Assembly: GCF_016900655.1 (NCBI RefSeq)
Contig: NZ_JACJKH010000010.1
Coordinates: 1-64,000 of the forward strand
DNA from: Drancourtella massiliensis
Lineage (GTDB): Bacteria > Bacillota > Clostridia > Lachnospirales > Lachnospiraceae
DNA length: 64,000 nt
Direction: 5' to 3'
Shown here: one piece after another, positions 9,027 through 18,372 of the stretch
How positions within the stretch are numbered: the first letter of the stretch is position 1
How the letters are laid out: every line of letters starts with the position of its first letter
The notes under the pieces: model-generated
What the model was told of the DNA's origin: nothing
Seen by the model: only the letters and a program-made list of their open reading frames with translations
Database searches by the model: none
Position numbers and translations under genes: made by a program

Positions 9027-10940
9027 ATGGCGAGAACAAAAAAGAAAAAACCATATGAGATAGGAGAACTGGATCAGTACTTATTTGGACAAGGAACTCA
9101 TTATGATTTATATAAAAAAATGGGATCCCATCTTGTTACGGATGGACGCAGAAAAGGTGCGTATTTTGCAGTCTGGGCGCCGAATGCGAAGGCAGTTTCG
9201 GTTGTAGGTGATTTTAACAACTGGGACAAGGATAAAAATCCGATGGTAAGAGAAGAGCCGCTTGGGATCTATACCTGCTTTATTCAGGGGATCGAAGAGG
9301 ATATGATCTATAAGTACTGTATTGAGACGAAGACCGGAGACTTCCTCTACAAGGCTGATCCGTTCGCGAATTATGCGGAAGTAAGGCCTGGAACCGCTTC
9401 GAAAGTGCATGACATATCAAATCTGAAATGGAGCGACAGTGCGTGGATGGAAAAGAGGACTACCTGGAACATGGATGAGAGTCCGATGTCTATCTATGAA
9501 GCGCACATTGGTTCCTGGAAACAGCATCCGGGAGAAGAAGAGGAGCGCTTTTACAACTACCGTGAGTTTGCAGTGGAAGCTGCGAAATATATGAAAGAGA
9601 TGGGATATACCCACATTGAATTGATGGGAATCGCAGAGCATCCGTATGACGGTTCCTGGGGATACCAGGTAACAGGATATTTTGCGCCGACTTCCAGATA
9701 TGGAACCCCGGAAGATTTTGCGTATATGATCAACTACTTCCACAAAAATAAAATCGGGGTTATTCTGGACTGGGTACCGGCTCATTTTCCAAGAGACGCG
9801 CACGGACTTGCGGATTTTGACGGTACAGCGGTTTATGAATATGCGGATCCAAGAAAAGGTGAGCACCCTGACTGGGGTACGAAGATTTTTGACTACGGCA
9901 AGTCTGAGGTAAAAAATTTCCTGATCAGCAATGCGTTGTTCTGGATGGAACATTTCCATGTGGACGGGCTTCGTGTCGACGCAGTTGCATCGATGTTGTA
10001 CCTGGATTATGGAAAGCAGGACGGTCAGTGGGTTGCCAACAAATATGGAGGTAATCAGAATCTGGAGGCGATCGAGTTTTTCAAGCATTTAAATTCGGTT
10101 GTTCTTGGACGAAATCCGGGAGCGGTCATGATTGCGGAAGAGTCTACCGCATGGCCTAAAGTGACAGGAAAACCGGAAGACGATGGACTGGGATTCAGCC
10201 TGAAATGGAACATGGGCTGGATGCACGATTTTCTGGAATATATGAAGCTGGATCCTTATTTCCGGAAAGAGCACCACAATCAGATGACATTTGCGATGAC
10301 CTATGCTTACAGTGAGAAATATGTTCTTGTACTTTCACATGATGAGGTCGTCCATTTGAAGTGTTCGATGCTCAATAAGATGCCGGGACTCGGATTTGAT
10401 AAATATGCGAATCTGAAAGTCGGATACGCATTTATGATGGGGCATCCGGGGAAGAAGCTTCTGTTTATGGGACAGGATTTCGCGCAGCTTAGAGAGTGGA
10501 GTGAGGAAAGAGAGCTTGACTGGTATCTGCTGGAAGAGCCGGAGCATCAGTATCTGCAGGCGTTTACAAGAGATCTTCTGAAGCTTTACAAAAAGAACAA
10601 AGCCATGTATGAGCAGGACACTGTCGGATATGGTTTTGAGTGGGTAAATGCGAACGACGGATACAGAAGTATTTTCAGCTTTATCCGTCATTCCAGAAAT
10701 AATAAAAAGAATCTGCTTTTTGTCTGCAACTTCACGCCGATGGAATGGGCGGACTACCGCGTAGGTGTGCCGCGCAGAAAGCAGTACAAGCTGATATTAA
10801 ACAGTGATGAAAAACAGTATGGAGGAAAGGGCGAGGAACGGCCGCTTGTTTATAAGGCTGTGAAGCAGGAGTGCGATGGAAGACCGTATTCCTTTGCATA
10901 TAAACTTCCACCATACGGTGTGGCAGTATTTGAGTTCTGA
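9027..10940 (+). CDS. glgB: 1,4-alpha-glucan branching enzyme
   Basis: Glycogen branching enzyme of family GH13, which transfers alpha-1,4 chains to form alpha-1,6 branches; 637 residues. The N-terminal CBM48-like module shows AYFAVWAPNAKAVSVVGDFN. The catalytic domain has nucleophile Asp318 in GLRVDAVASMLY, acid/base Glu371 in MIAEES and Asp439 in LSHDEVV. All are intact, so an active enzyme is expected. Start ATG 9027 is preceded by GAAGGTGG; the in-frame GTG at 9018 overlaps that ribosome site. No other glycogen gene is adjacent, so the rest of the pathway must be elsewhere. Confidence 0.96.
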   Translation: MARTKKKKPYEIGELDQYLFGQGTHYDLYKKMGSHLVTDGRRKGAYFAVWAPNAKAVSVVGDFNNWDKDKNPMVREEPLGIYTCFIQGIEEDMIYKYCIETKTGDFLYKADPFANYAEVRPGTASKVHDISNLKWSDSAWMEKRTTWNMDESPMSIYEAHIGSWKQHPGEEEERFYNYREFAVEAAKYMKEMGYTHIELMGIAEHPYDGSWGYQVTGYFAPTSRYGTPEDFAYMINYFHKNKIGVILDWVPAHFPRDAHGLADFDGTAVYEYADPRKGEHPDWGTKIFDYGKSEVKNFLISNALFWMEHFHVDGLRVDAVASMLYLDYGKQDGQWVANKYGGNQNLEAIEFFKHLNSVVLGRNPGAVMIAEESTAWPKVTGKPEDDGLGFSLKWNMGWMHDFLEYMKLDPYFRKEHHNQMTFAMTYAYSEKYVLVLSHDEVVHLKCSMLNKMPGLGFDKYANLKVGYAFMMGHPGKKLLFMGQDFAQLREWSEERELDWYLLEEPEHQYLQAFTRDLLKLYKKNKAMYEQDTVGYGFEWVNANDGYRSIFSFIRHSRNNKKNLLFVCNFTPMEWADYRVGVPRRKQYKLILNSDEKQYGGKGEERPLVYKAVKQECDGRPYSFAYKLPPYGVAVFEF

Positions 10941-10964
10941 TTACTGCAGTTGACAGGAAAAATG

Positions 10965-11018
10965 ATCAGGCCCGTCTGGAAGGTGCATGAAGGCTTTGCA
11001 GGCGAGCCTGATTTTGTG
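10965..11018 (+). terminator. possible terminator after glgB
   Basis: A 7-bp stem (ATCAGGC 10965-10971 with GCCTGAT 11006-11012) with a long loop is preceded by AAAA and followed by TTTGTG. It is weaker than the other terminators here. Confidence 0.35.
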
Positions 11019-11041
11019 TGGTTTAAAAATGGAGGGTCGAT

Positions 11042-11650
11042 ATGGAAAATTACCAGATTACACAGTGGTGCCACCGGTTTATCGAAGAACAGGTTAAGGA
11101 TGGGGACTACTGTATTGATGCCACCTGTGGAAATGGACATGATACGTTGCTTTTATGCAGGCTGGCAGGCAGTGATGGACTGACAGCGGGATTTGACATC
11201 CAGGAACAGGCGGTAGAGAAGACAAAAAAACGGCTGAGGGAGGCCGGCGTGGAAGAAAAGGCCAGAATTTTCTGCTGCGGACATGAAAAGATGAGAGAAC
11301 AGCTGGCAGAGGACCCGGACTGCCGAAAAATGCTGGAGAAGACGCAGGACGGTTATGGAAGTGTCTCCTGTGTTGTGTTTAACTTTGGCTATCTTCCGGG
11401 AGGGGCACATGATCTTGCCACAAAAGCGCAGACAAGTCTGGAGGCAGTTGAACAGAGTCTGGAGCTTCTGAAAAAGGGAGGAATTATCAGTCTTTGTATC
11501 TACAGCGGGAAAGACAGTGGATTTGAGGAGAAGGAAGCTTTGATGGAATATCTGAAAGGTCTTGACAGCAAAAAATATCTGGTTATAATGAGCTCATATT
11601 ACAATCGTCCGAATCATCCACCGGTTCCGGGACTGATTATCCGGCTTTGA
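11042..11650 (+). CDS. mnmM: YtqB/MnmM-like class I SAM methyltransferase
   Basis: A 202-residue Rossmann-fold methyltransferase. The SAM-binding motif I is CIDATCGNGHDTLLL, the next acidic strand end is AGFDIQ, and NFGYLPGG is a family signature. The layout matches Bacillus YtqB, now known as MnmM, which makes mnm5(s2)U in the tRNA wobble position. GGAGGG precedes the ATG. It is followed closely by a ZIP transporter and trmB in the same direction; trmB also modifies tRNA. The family assignment is firm; the exact reaction is taken from the family. Confidence 0.75.
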   Translation: MENYQITQWCHRFIEEQVKDGDYCIDATCGNGHDTLLLCRLAGSDGLTAGFDIQEQAVEKTKKRLREAGVEEKARIFCCGHEKMREQLAEDPDCRKMLEKTQDGYGSVSCVVFNFGYLPGGAHDLATKAQTSLEAVEQSLELLKKGGIISLCIYSGKDSGFEEKEALMEYLKGLDSKKYLVIMSSYYNRPNHPPVPGLIIRL

Positions 11651-11702
11651 TGTAGCAGAATGTGGATGATATCATATACTAACTGACAGGAGGGATGAAG
11701 AT

Positions 11703-12479
11703 ATGCAGCTTGCAGCAGGACTGTTGTTACCGTTTATAGGGACCACGCTTGGTTCGGCGTGTGTTTTTTTTATGAAAGGCCAGATGAAACCGCTTATTCA
11801 GAAGATACTTCTTGGATTTGCGTCCGGAGTGATGGTGGCGGCATCGGTATGGTCACTGTTGATTCCATCGATGGAAATGTCGGAAAACATGGGAAAATAT
11901 GCGTTTATTCCGGCGGCAGCCGGATTTCTGCTTGGGATTTTCTTTCTGCTTATGATGGATCAGGCGGTACCGCACCTTCACATGGGGGCGGAGAAGTCAG
12001 AGGGACCGAAATGTTCTTTAAAAAAAACAACCATGCTTGTCCTTGCCGTCACACTTCATAATATTCCGGAAGGAATGGCGGTCGGCGTGGTTTTCGCGGG
12101 GATGCTCTCGCGGAACACAGAAATTACAATGGCAGGTGCGTTTGCGCTGTCGATCGGCATTGCGATCCAGAACTTCCCGGAGGGAGCAATTATTTCCATG
12201 CCGTTAAAAAGTGAAGGAACGGGAAAGGGAAAGGCATTTTTGTACGGGATGCTTTCCGGGGCAGTGGAACCGGTGGCGGCCGGAATTACCATTCTGCTTG
12301 CGGGATTTATTACACCGGTGCTTCCGTATCTGCTGTCTTTTGCGGCCGGAGCAATGCTTTATGTTGTGGTGGAAGAATTGATCCCGGAGGCAAGCGAAGG
12401 GGAACACAGTAATATCGGAACGATCGGATTTGCAGCCGGCTTTGTGCTGATGATGATCCTGGACGTTGCGTTGGGATAA
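11703..12479 (+). CDS. ZIP-family divalent metal transporter (ZupT-like)
   Basis: Integral membrane protein of 258 residues with about eight hydrophobic segments. It has the ZIP signatures HNIPEGMAVGVVF and IQNFPEGAIISMPL in the two central helices that form the metal path. ZIP proteins import zinc, iron or related divalent cations. A variable loop (SEGPKCSLKK) lies before the first signature. AGGAGGGATG lies upstream of the start. The position between two tRNA methyltransferase genes suggests co-transcription, not a shared function. Confidence 0.88.
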   Translation: MQLAAGLLLPFIGTTLGSACVFFMKGQMKPLIQKILLGFASGVMVAASVWSLLIPSMEMSENMGKYAFIPAAAGFLLGIFFLLMMDQAVPHLHMGAEKSEGPKCSLKKTTMLVLAVTLHNIPEGMAVGVVFAGMLSRNTEITMAGAFALSIGIAIQNFPEGAIISMPLKSEGTGKGKAFLYGMLSGAVEPVAAGITILLAGFITPVLPYLLSFAAGAMLYVVVEELIPEASEGEHSNIGTIGFAAGFVLMMILDVALG

Positions 12480-12518
12480 TGAAAGTCCAGATGAGATCAG
12501 GAGAGAGGAGAGAATAGG

Positions 12519-13169
12519 ATGAGACTTCGGAATATACCGGGGGCAAGATACGTGATTGCCGGACATGAAGCGGTGATAAAGAATGAGAAGGAACAGAAAG
12601 GACACTGGGAAGAGGTCTTTGGAAATGACCATCCGGTACGTGTGGAGATCGGTATGGGGAAAGGCAGGTTCCTGATGACGATGGCGCTGGAACATCCGGA
12701 AATAAATTATATTGGAATCGAGCGATACTCCAGTGTGCTTCTGCGGGCGCTGGAGCGGATGGATGCCATGGAGGAACCGCCTTCTAACATCCGGTTTGTA
12801 TGTATGGATGCGGCTGAAATAGAAGAAGTATTTGAACCGGGGGAAGTGGACCGGATCTATCTGAATTTTTCGGATCCGTGGCCAAAGGCACGTCATGCAA
12901 GGAGAAGACTGACGTCAGCCGCGTACTGGGAGAGATATGATCATATTCTGAAGCAGGACGGGGTTGTGGAGTTTAAAACGGACAATAAAGAACTGTTTGA
13001 ATTTTCTCTTGAGCAGGTTCAGGAGGCCGGCTGGGAACTGAAGGCACATACTTTCGACCTGCACCATAACGAAGACCTGAACCGGGGGAATATTATGACG
13101 GAATATGAGGCAAAGTTTTCCGCCAAAGGAAATCCGATCTGCAAGCTGATTGCAGAAAGAAAAAGATAG
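12519..13169 (+). CDS. trmB: tRNA (guanine-N7-)-methyltransferase
   Basis: TrmB forms 7-methylguanosine at position 46 of tRNA using SAM. The 216-residue protein has the expected length and motifs: SAM site VEIGMGKGRFLM, YIGIERYSS, and the TrmB signature NFSDPWPKARHARRRL followed by VEFKTDN. Start ATG 12519 follows GAGAGGAGAGAATAGG. Nothing looks unusual. Confidence 0.96.
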   Translation: MRLRNIPGARYVIAGHEAVIKNEKEQKGHWEEVFGNDHPVRVEIGMGKGRFLMTMALEHPEINYIGIERYSSVLLRALERMDAMEEPPSNIRFVCMDAAEIEEVFEPGEVDRIYLNFSDPWPKARHARRRLTSAAYWERYDHILKQDGVVEFKTDNKELFEFSLEQVQEAGWELKAHTFDLHHNEDLNRGNIMTEYEAKFSAKGNPICKLIAERKR

Positions 13170-13232
13170 GGGGAACGCGTAACAGAATCCTTCATCCGGC
13201 ATATGATGATAGAAAAAGCAGGCAGGTGGAAA

Positions 13233-13400
13233 ATGGGAAAAAGATGCGGAAGAAAGGTCTGCCATACGTGCGGAAGATTCTGCTACGATAATATCTGGCT
13301 GAATAAAAAGATCCGGATTCTTCAAAAATCCTGTGCAGAACTATACAGGGTATTTAATCCTGGCTGCAGGTCAGGGCGGTGTGACAAATGCAGGAGTTGA
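13233..13400 (+). CDS. small Cys-rich protein, unknown
   Basis: A 55-residue basic frame with eight cysteines in zinc-ribbon-like spacing: CGRKVCHTCGRFC near the N terminus and CRSGRCDKC at the C terminus. Codon use resembles neighbouring genes. AGGTGG stands only 3 bases before ATG 13233; an earlier ATG at 13203 has no better site. The frame overlaps the thioredoxin start by 13 bases, which would allow translational coupling. I do not recognise the family, and a chance frame is possible. Confidence 0.4.
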   Translation: MGKRCGRKVCHTCGRFCYDNIWLNKKIRILQKSCAELYRVFNPGCRSGRCDKCRS

Positions 13401-13732
13401 CAGAGCAGAATTTCCGGAAGGAAGTACTGGAGGAGAAAAAGCCTGTACTGGTAGAGTTTTATGCAGTCTGGTGCGGGAAGTGTTCGATGATGGAAGACAT
13501 ATTCGGAATGGTTGCGGAAGAATTTGACGGGAAAATCAAGGCGGGGAGAGTGGAAACGGAGAGCAATCCGCTTCTTGCCGCAAGATACCGTATCCGGGCA
13601 ATTCCGGCATTTCTTTTGTTTTCGGACGGGGAAGAAGTTCTGCGGATGACAGGGATGATGGAGCCGGAGGAGATGGCCGGAAGATTGAACGCTGCTGAAA
13701 ATATGCTGAACAGCCGGAAGAGAAAGAGATAA
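13388..13732 (+). CDS. thioredoxin-like protein
   Basis: A 114-residue single-domain thioredoxin with active site WCGKCS (a CGKC variant of CGPC) and the cis-Pro segment RAIPAFLLF. It is expected to be a cytoplasmic thiol-disulfide oxidoreductase; no signal peptide is present. Start ATG 13388 gives the usual N-terminal length, but its ribosome site is poor (GGGCGG). This may mean that translation depends on the overlapping Cys-rich frame upstream. The CGKC motif and short length fit a thioredoxin-family member other than the housekeeping TrxA. Confidence 0.88.
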   Translation: MQELTEQNFRKEVLEEKKPVLVEFYAVWCGKCSMMEDIFGMVAEEFDGKIKAGRVETESNPLLAARYRIRAIPAFLLFSDGEEVLRMTGMMEPEEMAGRLNAAENMLNSRKRKR

Positions 13733-13798
13733 CCGTATCACCCGGACGCCCTGAATTTCAGGCGTTTCACAAAAAATAAAAAAATTTTTAAATTTTGC

Positions 13799-13827
13799 TT
13801 GCATTTTCCTGAATAATGTAATATAAT
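13799..13827 (+). promoter_or_regulatory. promoter of tRNA-Lys
   Basis: TTGCAT (13799-13804), a 17-base spacer and perfect TATAAT (13822-13827), about 35 bases before the tRNA. Confidence 0.65.
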
Positions 13828-13861
13828 TTTTCTTGCGTTAAACAAATGGAAAATGCAAAAT

Positions 13862-13934
13862 GTGCCATTAGCTCAGTTGGTAGAGCACCTGACTCTTAAT
13901 CAGGGTGTCCAGGGTTCGAGCCCCTGATGGCGCA
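13862..13934 (+). tRNA. tRNA-Lys (anticodon CTT)
   Basis: A 73-base cloverleaf. The acceptor arms are GTGCCAT/ATGGCGC (one T-G pair). The anticodon stem CCTGA/TCAGG encloses loop CTCTTAA with anticodon CTT, and the T arm contains GGTTCGAGCCCC. The 3' CCA is not encoded. Confidence 0.96.
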
Positions 13935-13938
13935 CTTT

Positions 13939-13986
13939 AAATCACTGTTTTTGGAGAGGGAGATCTCTGGGGGCGGTGATTTTTTT
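13939..13986 (+). terminator. terminator after tRNA-Lys
   Basis: A 7-bp stem (AAATCAC 13939-13945 with GTGATTT 13976-13982) with an internal GAGATCTC palindrome, followed by a run of T. Confidence 0.7.
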
Positions 13987-14047
13987 GTGCCCAAAGGGCG
14001 AAAGTTTGATTTGGAATAGATAGATTAGTGATGGAAAGGGAGCACGT

Positions 14048-16078
14048 ATGAGGCAGGATGTACAAAAGATAATTCTTCAGATCAGAAGAAGGTGGAAAAA
14101 GAGAAAAACAAAAGTAATCAGCATTTTGCTTGCGATCATCTGGCTGGCTGTCATGGTTGTGCTTTTGACAAACTGGAGAATGTTTGGCAGGACGGCAAAT
14201 GGAGATTCGATAAAAGGAATCGTGCAGTGGGTACTTCTCTGGCTGTTTGGTGTTGCGGGAGCAATTCTATGGCAGTTTTACTGCCTCTTTCTCAGAAAAA
14301 AGAGGAAAATCAAACGGCTCGGGGTTGGAAGCATCGTGGTACTGGCGATTGCAATGGGGACAGGAATGTTCTGGATCATGGAGTGGATTTATAATCCGCA
14401 GATGTTTACGATTCCGTACCAGTTTGTATCTCTCAGTATCTGTGTTTCAGCCGTTGTGTTCCTGATTTTTCTGCTGTTGTGCAATTCTCTTCGTCTTGCA
14501 GTGCTTTTGTGCAGTGCCATGTATTTTATTTGGACGATTGCCAGCTATTTTGTTTACGAATTCCGGGGCCTTCCGCTGCAGATTGTGGATCTTCTGGATC
14601 TCGGGACGGCGACAACGGTAGCGGGTGATTATGAATATTCCATGACACGGCATATGCTGATTGTGGGTGTGATTATAGTCAGCATTGTTACTTCTTTATA
14701 TACGGGAAACAAATACAAACTTGTAAAAGGAAAGAAGGCCAAAGTTCTGATCCGTGTGGCGGGTATATTCCTGCTTGTCGGAGGAATTCGCTATCTTGGA
14801 TGGTCCGATCAGCCGGAAAGCTGGAATGTGGTTCTGAATGGGAACCGGCCGGGAGACAGTTTTTATAATTATGGAATGCAGATGTGTGTGATCCGCGGCG
14901 CCAGAGATTCGATTGTAAAGGAGCCGGATGGATATTCGGTTGAAGAGCTGCAGCAGGTATCGGACGAGATTGAATCAGGAAATGCGGGAAGCAGCAAAAA
15001 GCCGAATATCATTGCTGTCATGGATGAAACATTTTCTGATCTGACCTGGATCAGAGATTTCCCGGTATCAGAAGAAATTATTCCATTTTATAACAGTCTG
15101 ACAGAAAATACAATTAAAGGGAAGCTGTTGGTTCCGGTGCTGGGCGGAGGGACAGGAAAGACGGAGTTTGAATTCCTGACCGGAACGTCGATGCGGATGT
15201 TCAACTCGACGCCTTATGTAGTGCTCGGTAAAAAACTGGATGCCTCAATGGTGGAGCCGCTCGAAAGTCAGGGATACAAAACAGCCGCGATACATCCTTT
15301 TATTCCGACAAATTATAATCGGGAAGTTGCGTATGAAGCGATGGGATTTGACCGGTTCCTGAGCTTTGATGATTTTCAGGGAGAAAGAATGGTACGGGAT
15401 TTTATCTCGGATGAGGCATGTTTTGACCGGATTGAGGAAATGATAAAGGACGAGGAAGATCCACTGTTTACATTCTGCGTCACGATGCAGAATCATTCCC
15501 CGTATACAAAAGAATATGAAAATTCGGTTGAACTGCTGGAGTATACCGATTCACAGGTGGAACAGTATATGTCACTGATTCATGAATCCGACCGGGCACT
15601 GCAGAAACTGATCGAAGATCTGGAAAAGTCCGATGAGCCGACGGTAGTTGTGTTTTTTGGAGATCATCTTCCGACATTGTCCGAAGATTTTTACGAGTAT
15701 GTATTTGGAAAGACAGATGAGGAAATGACGTTTGAAGAAAACCAGAATTATTATCTGACCCCGTTTTTGATCTGGGCAAATTATGATATTGAGGAGCAGC
15801 AGGATGTTGTCACAAGCAGTAATTATCTCGGAGCTATGACACTGGAGACGGCTGGGGTAGAGCTTACAAAATATCAGCAGTATCTTCTTGACTTAAGAGA
15901 AAAGGTGCCGGCTTTCAGCGGAACAGCCTACTATGGACATGACGGCAGATTTCACGAGTACGGATCCGGAGGCCGGGAGGAGGAGTATCTGCCGCTTGAT
16001 GACTGTATTAATTACAACAAGATTTTTGGAGAAGAGAGCCGGCTGGACGAGTTCTTTTTCCTGAAAAACGATGAATAA
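14048..16078 (+). CDS. LTA synthase-family phosphoglycerol transferase-like membrane protein
   Basis: A 676-residue membrane protein. About five hydrophobic helices lie in the first ~260 residues, followed by an extracellular alkaline phosphatase/sulfatase-fold domain. Metal and nucleophile positions of the lipoteichoic acid synthase family are visible: VMDETFSD, GGGTGKTEFEFLTG (the Thr is the likely nucleophile), MQNHSPY and FFGDHLP. Family members transfer glycerol-phosphate from phosphatidylglycerol to a polymer or glycan outside the membrane. Whether this one makes teichoic acid or decorates another polymer cannot be told. GGAAAGGGAG precedes the ATG. It stands alone between the tRNA and the pfl operon. 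Confidence 0.88.
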   Translation: MRQDVQKIILQIRRRWKKRKTKVISILLAIIWLAVMVVLLTNWRMFGRTANGDSIKGIVQWVLLWLFGVAGAILWQFYCLFLRKKRKIKRLGVGSIVVLAIAMGTGMFWIMEWIYNPQMFTIPYQFVSLSICVSAVVFLIFLLLCNSLRLAVLLCSAMYFIWTIASYFVYEFRGLPLQIVDLLDLGTATTVAGDYEYSMTRHMLIVGVIIVSIVTSLYTGNKYKLVKGKKAKVLIRVAGIFLLVGGIRYLGWSDQPESWNVVLNGNRPGDSFYNYGMQMCVIRGARDSIVKEPDGYSVEELQQVSDEIESGNAGSSKKPNIIAVMDETFSDLTWIRDFPVSEEIIPFYNSLTENTIKGKLLVPVLGGGTGKTEFEFLTGTSMRMFNSTPYVVLGKKLDASMVEPLESQGYKTAAIHPFIPTNYNREVAYEAMGFDRFLSFDDFQGERMVRDFISDEACFDRIEEMIKDEEDPLFTFCVTMQNHSPYTKEYENSVELLEYTDSQVEQYMSLIHESDRALQKLIEDLEKSDEPTVVVFFGDHLPTLSEDFYEYVFGKTDEEMTFEENQNYYLTPFLIWANYDIEEQQDVVTSSNYLGAMTLETAGVELTKYQQYLLDLREKVPAFSGTAYYGHDGRFHEYGSGGREEEYLPLDDCINYNKIFGEESRLDEFFFLKNDE

Positions 16079-16163
16079 GGCACAGGTTTTGTATTTTTTC
16101 CTATACAATCGCTAGGATTTGCCGAAAAGCAGGAATTGTTCCTGAAATAGTACATGAAACGCA

Positions 16164-16193
16164 TTGACACAGATTTCACGAATCAGCTATAAT
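16164..16193 (+). promoter_or_regulatory. pfl operon promoter
   Basis: TTGACA (16164-16169), an 18-base spacer and TATAAT (16188-16193). Transcription would start near 16200, inside or just before the palindromic repeats. Confidence 0.75.
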
Positions 16194-16201
16194 AGCCCCA
16201 T

Positions 16202-16227
16202 GAAACAGAAACAGTTGTTTCGAAACA
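16202..16227 (+). promoter_or_regulatory. candidate operator with overlapping palindromes
   Basis: Three copies of GAAACA (16202, 16208, 16222) surround one TGTTTC (16216-16221). They form GAAACA-GT-TGTTTC and the perfect 12-bp palindrome TGTTTCGAAACA (16216-16227). The cluster sits right at the predicted transcription start of pflB. The binding protein is unknown. Confidence 0.5.
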
Positions 16228-16261
16228 GTATAGGGTTTATATTTGAAGGAGGATTATCAAC

Positions 16262-18346
16262 ATGAGAAAAGAATGGGAATCTTTTCGCGGAGGCATCTGG
16301 GAAAAAGAAATCAATGTAAGAGATTTCATCCAGAAAAACTACACACCGTATTTAGGTGATGACAGCTTTCTTGCAGGACCGACAGAGGATACAAAGGCAC
16401 TGTGGGAGCAGGTTATGGATCTGTCCGCGCAGGAGCGCGAAAAAGGCGGAGTCCTTGATATGGACACGAAAATTATTTCTACCATTACGTCCCATGGACC
16501 GGGATATCTTGACAAAAGCAAGGAAAAGATCGTAGGCTTCCAGACAGACAAGCCGTTCAAGCGTTCCCTGCAGCCATATGGCGGTATCCGCATGGCAATC
16601 AAGGCATGCGAAGAAAATGGATACCATGTGGACCCGGCAATCGTTGAATTCTTCACTAAACATAGAAAGACACACAATGACGGAGTATTTGATGCTTATA
16701 CACCGGAGATGAGAGCGTGCCGTTCCAGCCACATCATCACAGGACTTCCGGATGCATACGGACGCGGACGTATCATCGGCGACTACAGAAGAGTTGCTCT
16801 TTACGGTGTGGACAGACTGATCGAGGACAAGCAGCATCAGAAAGATACGACAAGAACAATCATGTACTCTGATGTTACAAGAGAAAGAGAAGAGCTCTCC
16901 GAACAGATTAAAGCATTAAAAGAGTTAAAAGAACTGGGACAGATCTACGGATTTGACATTTCCAGACCGGCTGAAAATGTACAGGAAGCGATCCAGTGGC
17001 TGTATTTCGGATACCTTGCTGCAATCAAGGAGCAGAACGGTGCGGCAATGTCCCTTGGACGTACTTCCACATTCCTCGATATCTATGCTGAGCGTGACCT
17101 TGCAAACGGCACATTCACAGAGGAGCAGATTCAGGAATTCATCGACCACTTCATTATGAAGCTGCGTCTTGTAAAATTTGCGAGAACACCGGAATACAAT
17201 GCACTGTTCTCCGGAGACCCGACATGGGTAACAGAGTCGATCGGAGGTATGGGAATCGACGGACGTCCGATGGTTACAAAGATGTCCTACCGTTACCTTC
17301 ATACACTGCAGAACCTTGGAACAGCACCGGAACCGAACCTGACCGTGCTGTGGTCCACAAGACTTCCGGAAAACTTCAAGCGTTTCTGTGCGAAGACATC
17401 CATCGAGTCTTCTTCCATCCAGTATGAGAACGATGACCTGATGAGAGTGACACATGGTGATGACTACGCAATCGCATGCTGCGTATCCTCTATGCGCGTA
17501 GGTAAGGAAATGCAGTTCTTCGGAGCCCGCGCAAACCTTGCAAAATGTCTGCTTTACGCAATCAACGGTGGTGTGGACGAAATTTCCAAGAAACAGGTGG
17601 GACCGAAGTACCGTCCGATCACATCCGAATATCTGGATTACGATGAAGTAAAGAGCAAATTCAGTGACATGATGAAATGGCTTGCACAGGTATATGTCAA
17701 TGCACTGAACATCATCCACTACATGCATGACAAATACTGCTACGAAAGAATTCAGATGGCTCTTCATGACAAGAAGGTAACACGCTGGTTCGCGACAGGT
17801 ATTGCAGGACTTTCTGTTGTAGCTGACTCCCTGTCAGCGATTAAATACGCGAAAGTAAAAACAGTCCGTGACGAGAATGGTATTGTAGTAGATTACGAAA
17901 TTGAAGGAGATTTCCCGAAATACGGAAATGATGATGACCGTGCAGATGAGATCGCATACGATATCGTGCATGAGTTTATGTCCTATGTAAAAGGAAATCA
18001 CACATACCGTGGAGGTATCCCGACAACATCCATCCTTACGATCACATCCAACGTTGTATACGGAAAGAATACAGGATCTACACCGGATGGAAGAAAGGGC
18101 GGCGAGCCGTTCGCTCCGGGAGCAAACCCGATGCACCACAGAGACAGCCATGGTGCGGTAGCTTCCTTAAGTTCTGTAGCAAAACTGCCGTTTAAAGATG
18201 CTCAGGATGGTATTTCCAATACCTTCTCCATCATCCCGGGAGCACTCGGAAAAGATGACGCCATTCTTTTTGACGACATTGCTTTCGAGCTGGAGCCGGA
18301 CTGCGCATGCTGCGAGCCAAATGCAACATTAGACGACGAAGAATAA
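16262..18346 (+). CDS. pflB: pyruvate formate-lyase core subunit without the glycyl-radical domain
   Basis: Formate C-acetyltransferase core, which converts pyruvate and CoA to acetyl-CoA and formate. It has 694 residues, about 60-65 fewer than the usual single-chain enzyme. The catalytic pair Cys406-Cys407 is present in [18 protein letters not shown]. The sequence follows PflB to [16 protein letters not shown] and then ends in a unique acidic tail with three Cys ([15 protein letters not shown]). The C-terminal RVSGYA loop is not here; it is encoded by the next gene. GAAGGAGG lies before ATG 16262. The stop, spacing and separate ribosome site show a genuine split, not a frameshift. Confidence 0.95.
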   Translation: MRKEWESFRGGIWEKEINVRDFIQKNYTPYLGDDSFLAGPTEDTKALWEQVMDLSAQEREKGGVLDMDTKIISTITSHGPGYLDKSKEKIVGFQTDKPFKRSLQPYGGIRMAIKACEENGYHVDPAIVEFFTKHRKTHNDGVFDAYTPEMRACRSSHIITGLPDAYGRGRIIGDYRRVALYGVDRLIEDKQHQKDTTRTIMYSDVTREREELSEQIKALKELKELGQIYGFDISRPAENVQEAIQWLYFGYLAAIKEQNGAAMSLGRTSTFLDIYAERDLANGTFTEEQIQEFIDHFIMKLRLVKFARTPEYNALFSGDPTWVTESIGGMGIDGRPMVTKMSYRYLHTLQNLGTAPEPNLTVLWSTRLPENFKRFCAKTSIESSSIQYENDDLMRVTHGDDYAIACCVSSMRVGKEMQFFGARANLAKCLLYAINGGVDEISKKQVGPKYRPITSEYLDYDEVKSKFSDMMKWLAQVYVNALNIIHYMHDKYCYERIQMALHDKKVTRWFATGIAGLSVVADSLSAIKYAKVKTVRDENGIVVDYEIEGDFPKYGNDDDRADEIAYDIVHEFMSYVKGNHTYRGGIPTTSILTITSNVVYGKNTGSTPDGRKGGEPFAPGANPMHHRDSHGAVASLSSVAKLPFKDAQDGISNTFSIIPGALGKDDAILFDDIAFELEPDCACCEPNATLDDEE

Positions 18347-18372
18347 TAATATAAAATAAGGAGGACAATCAT

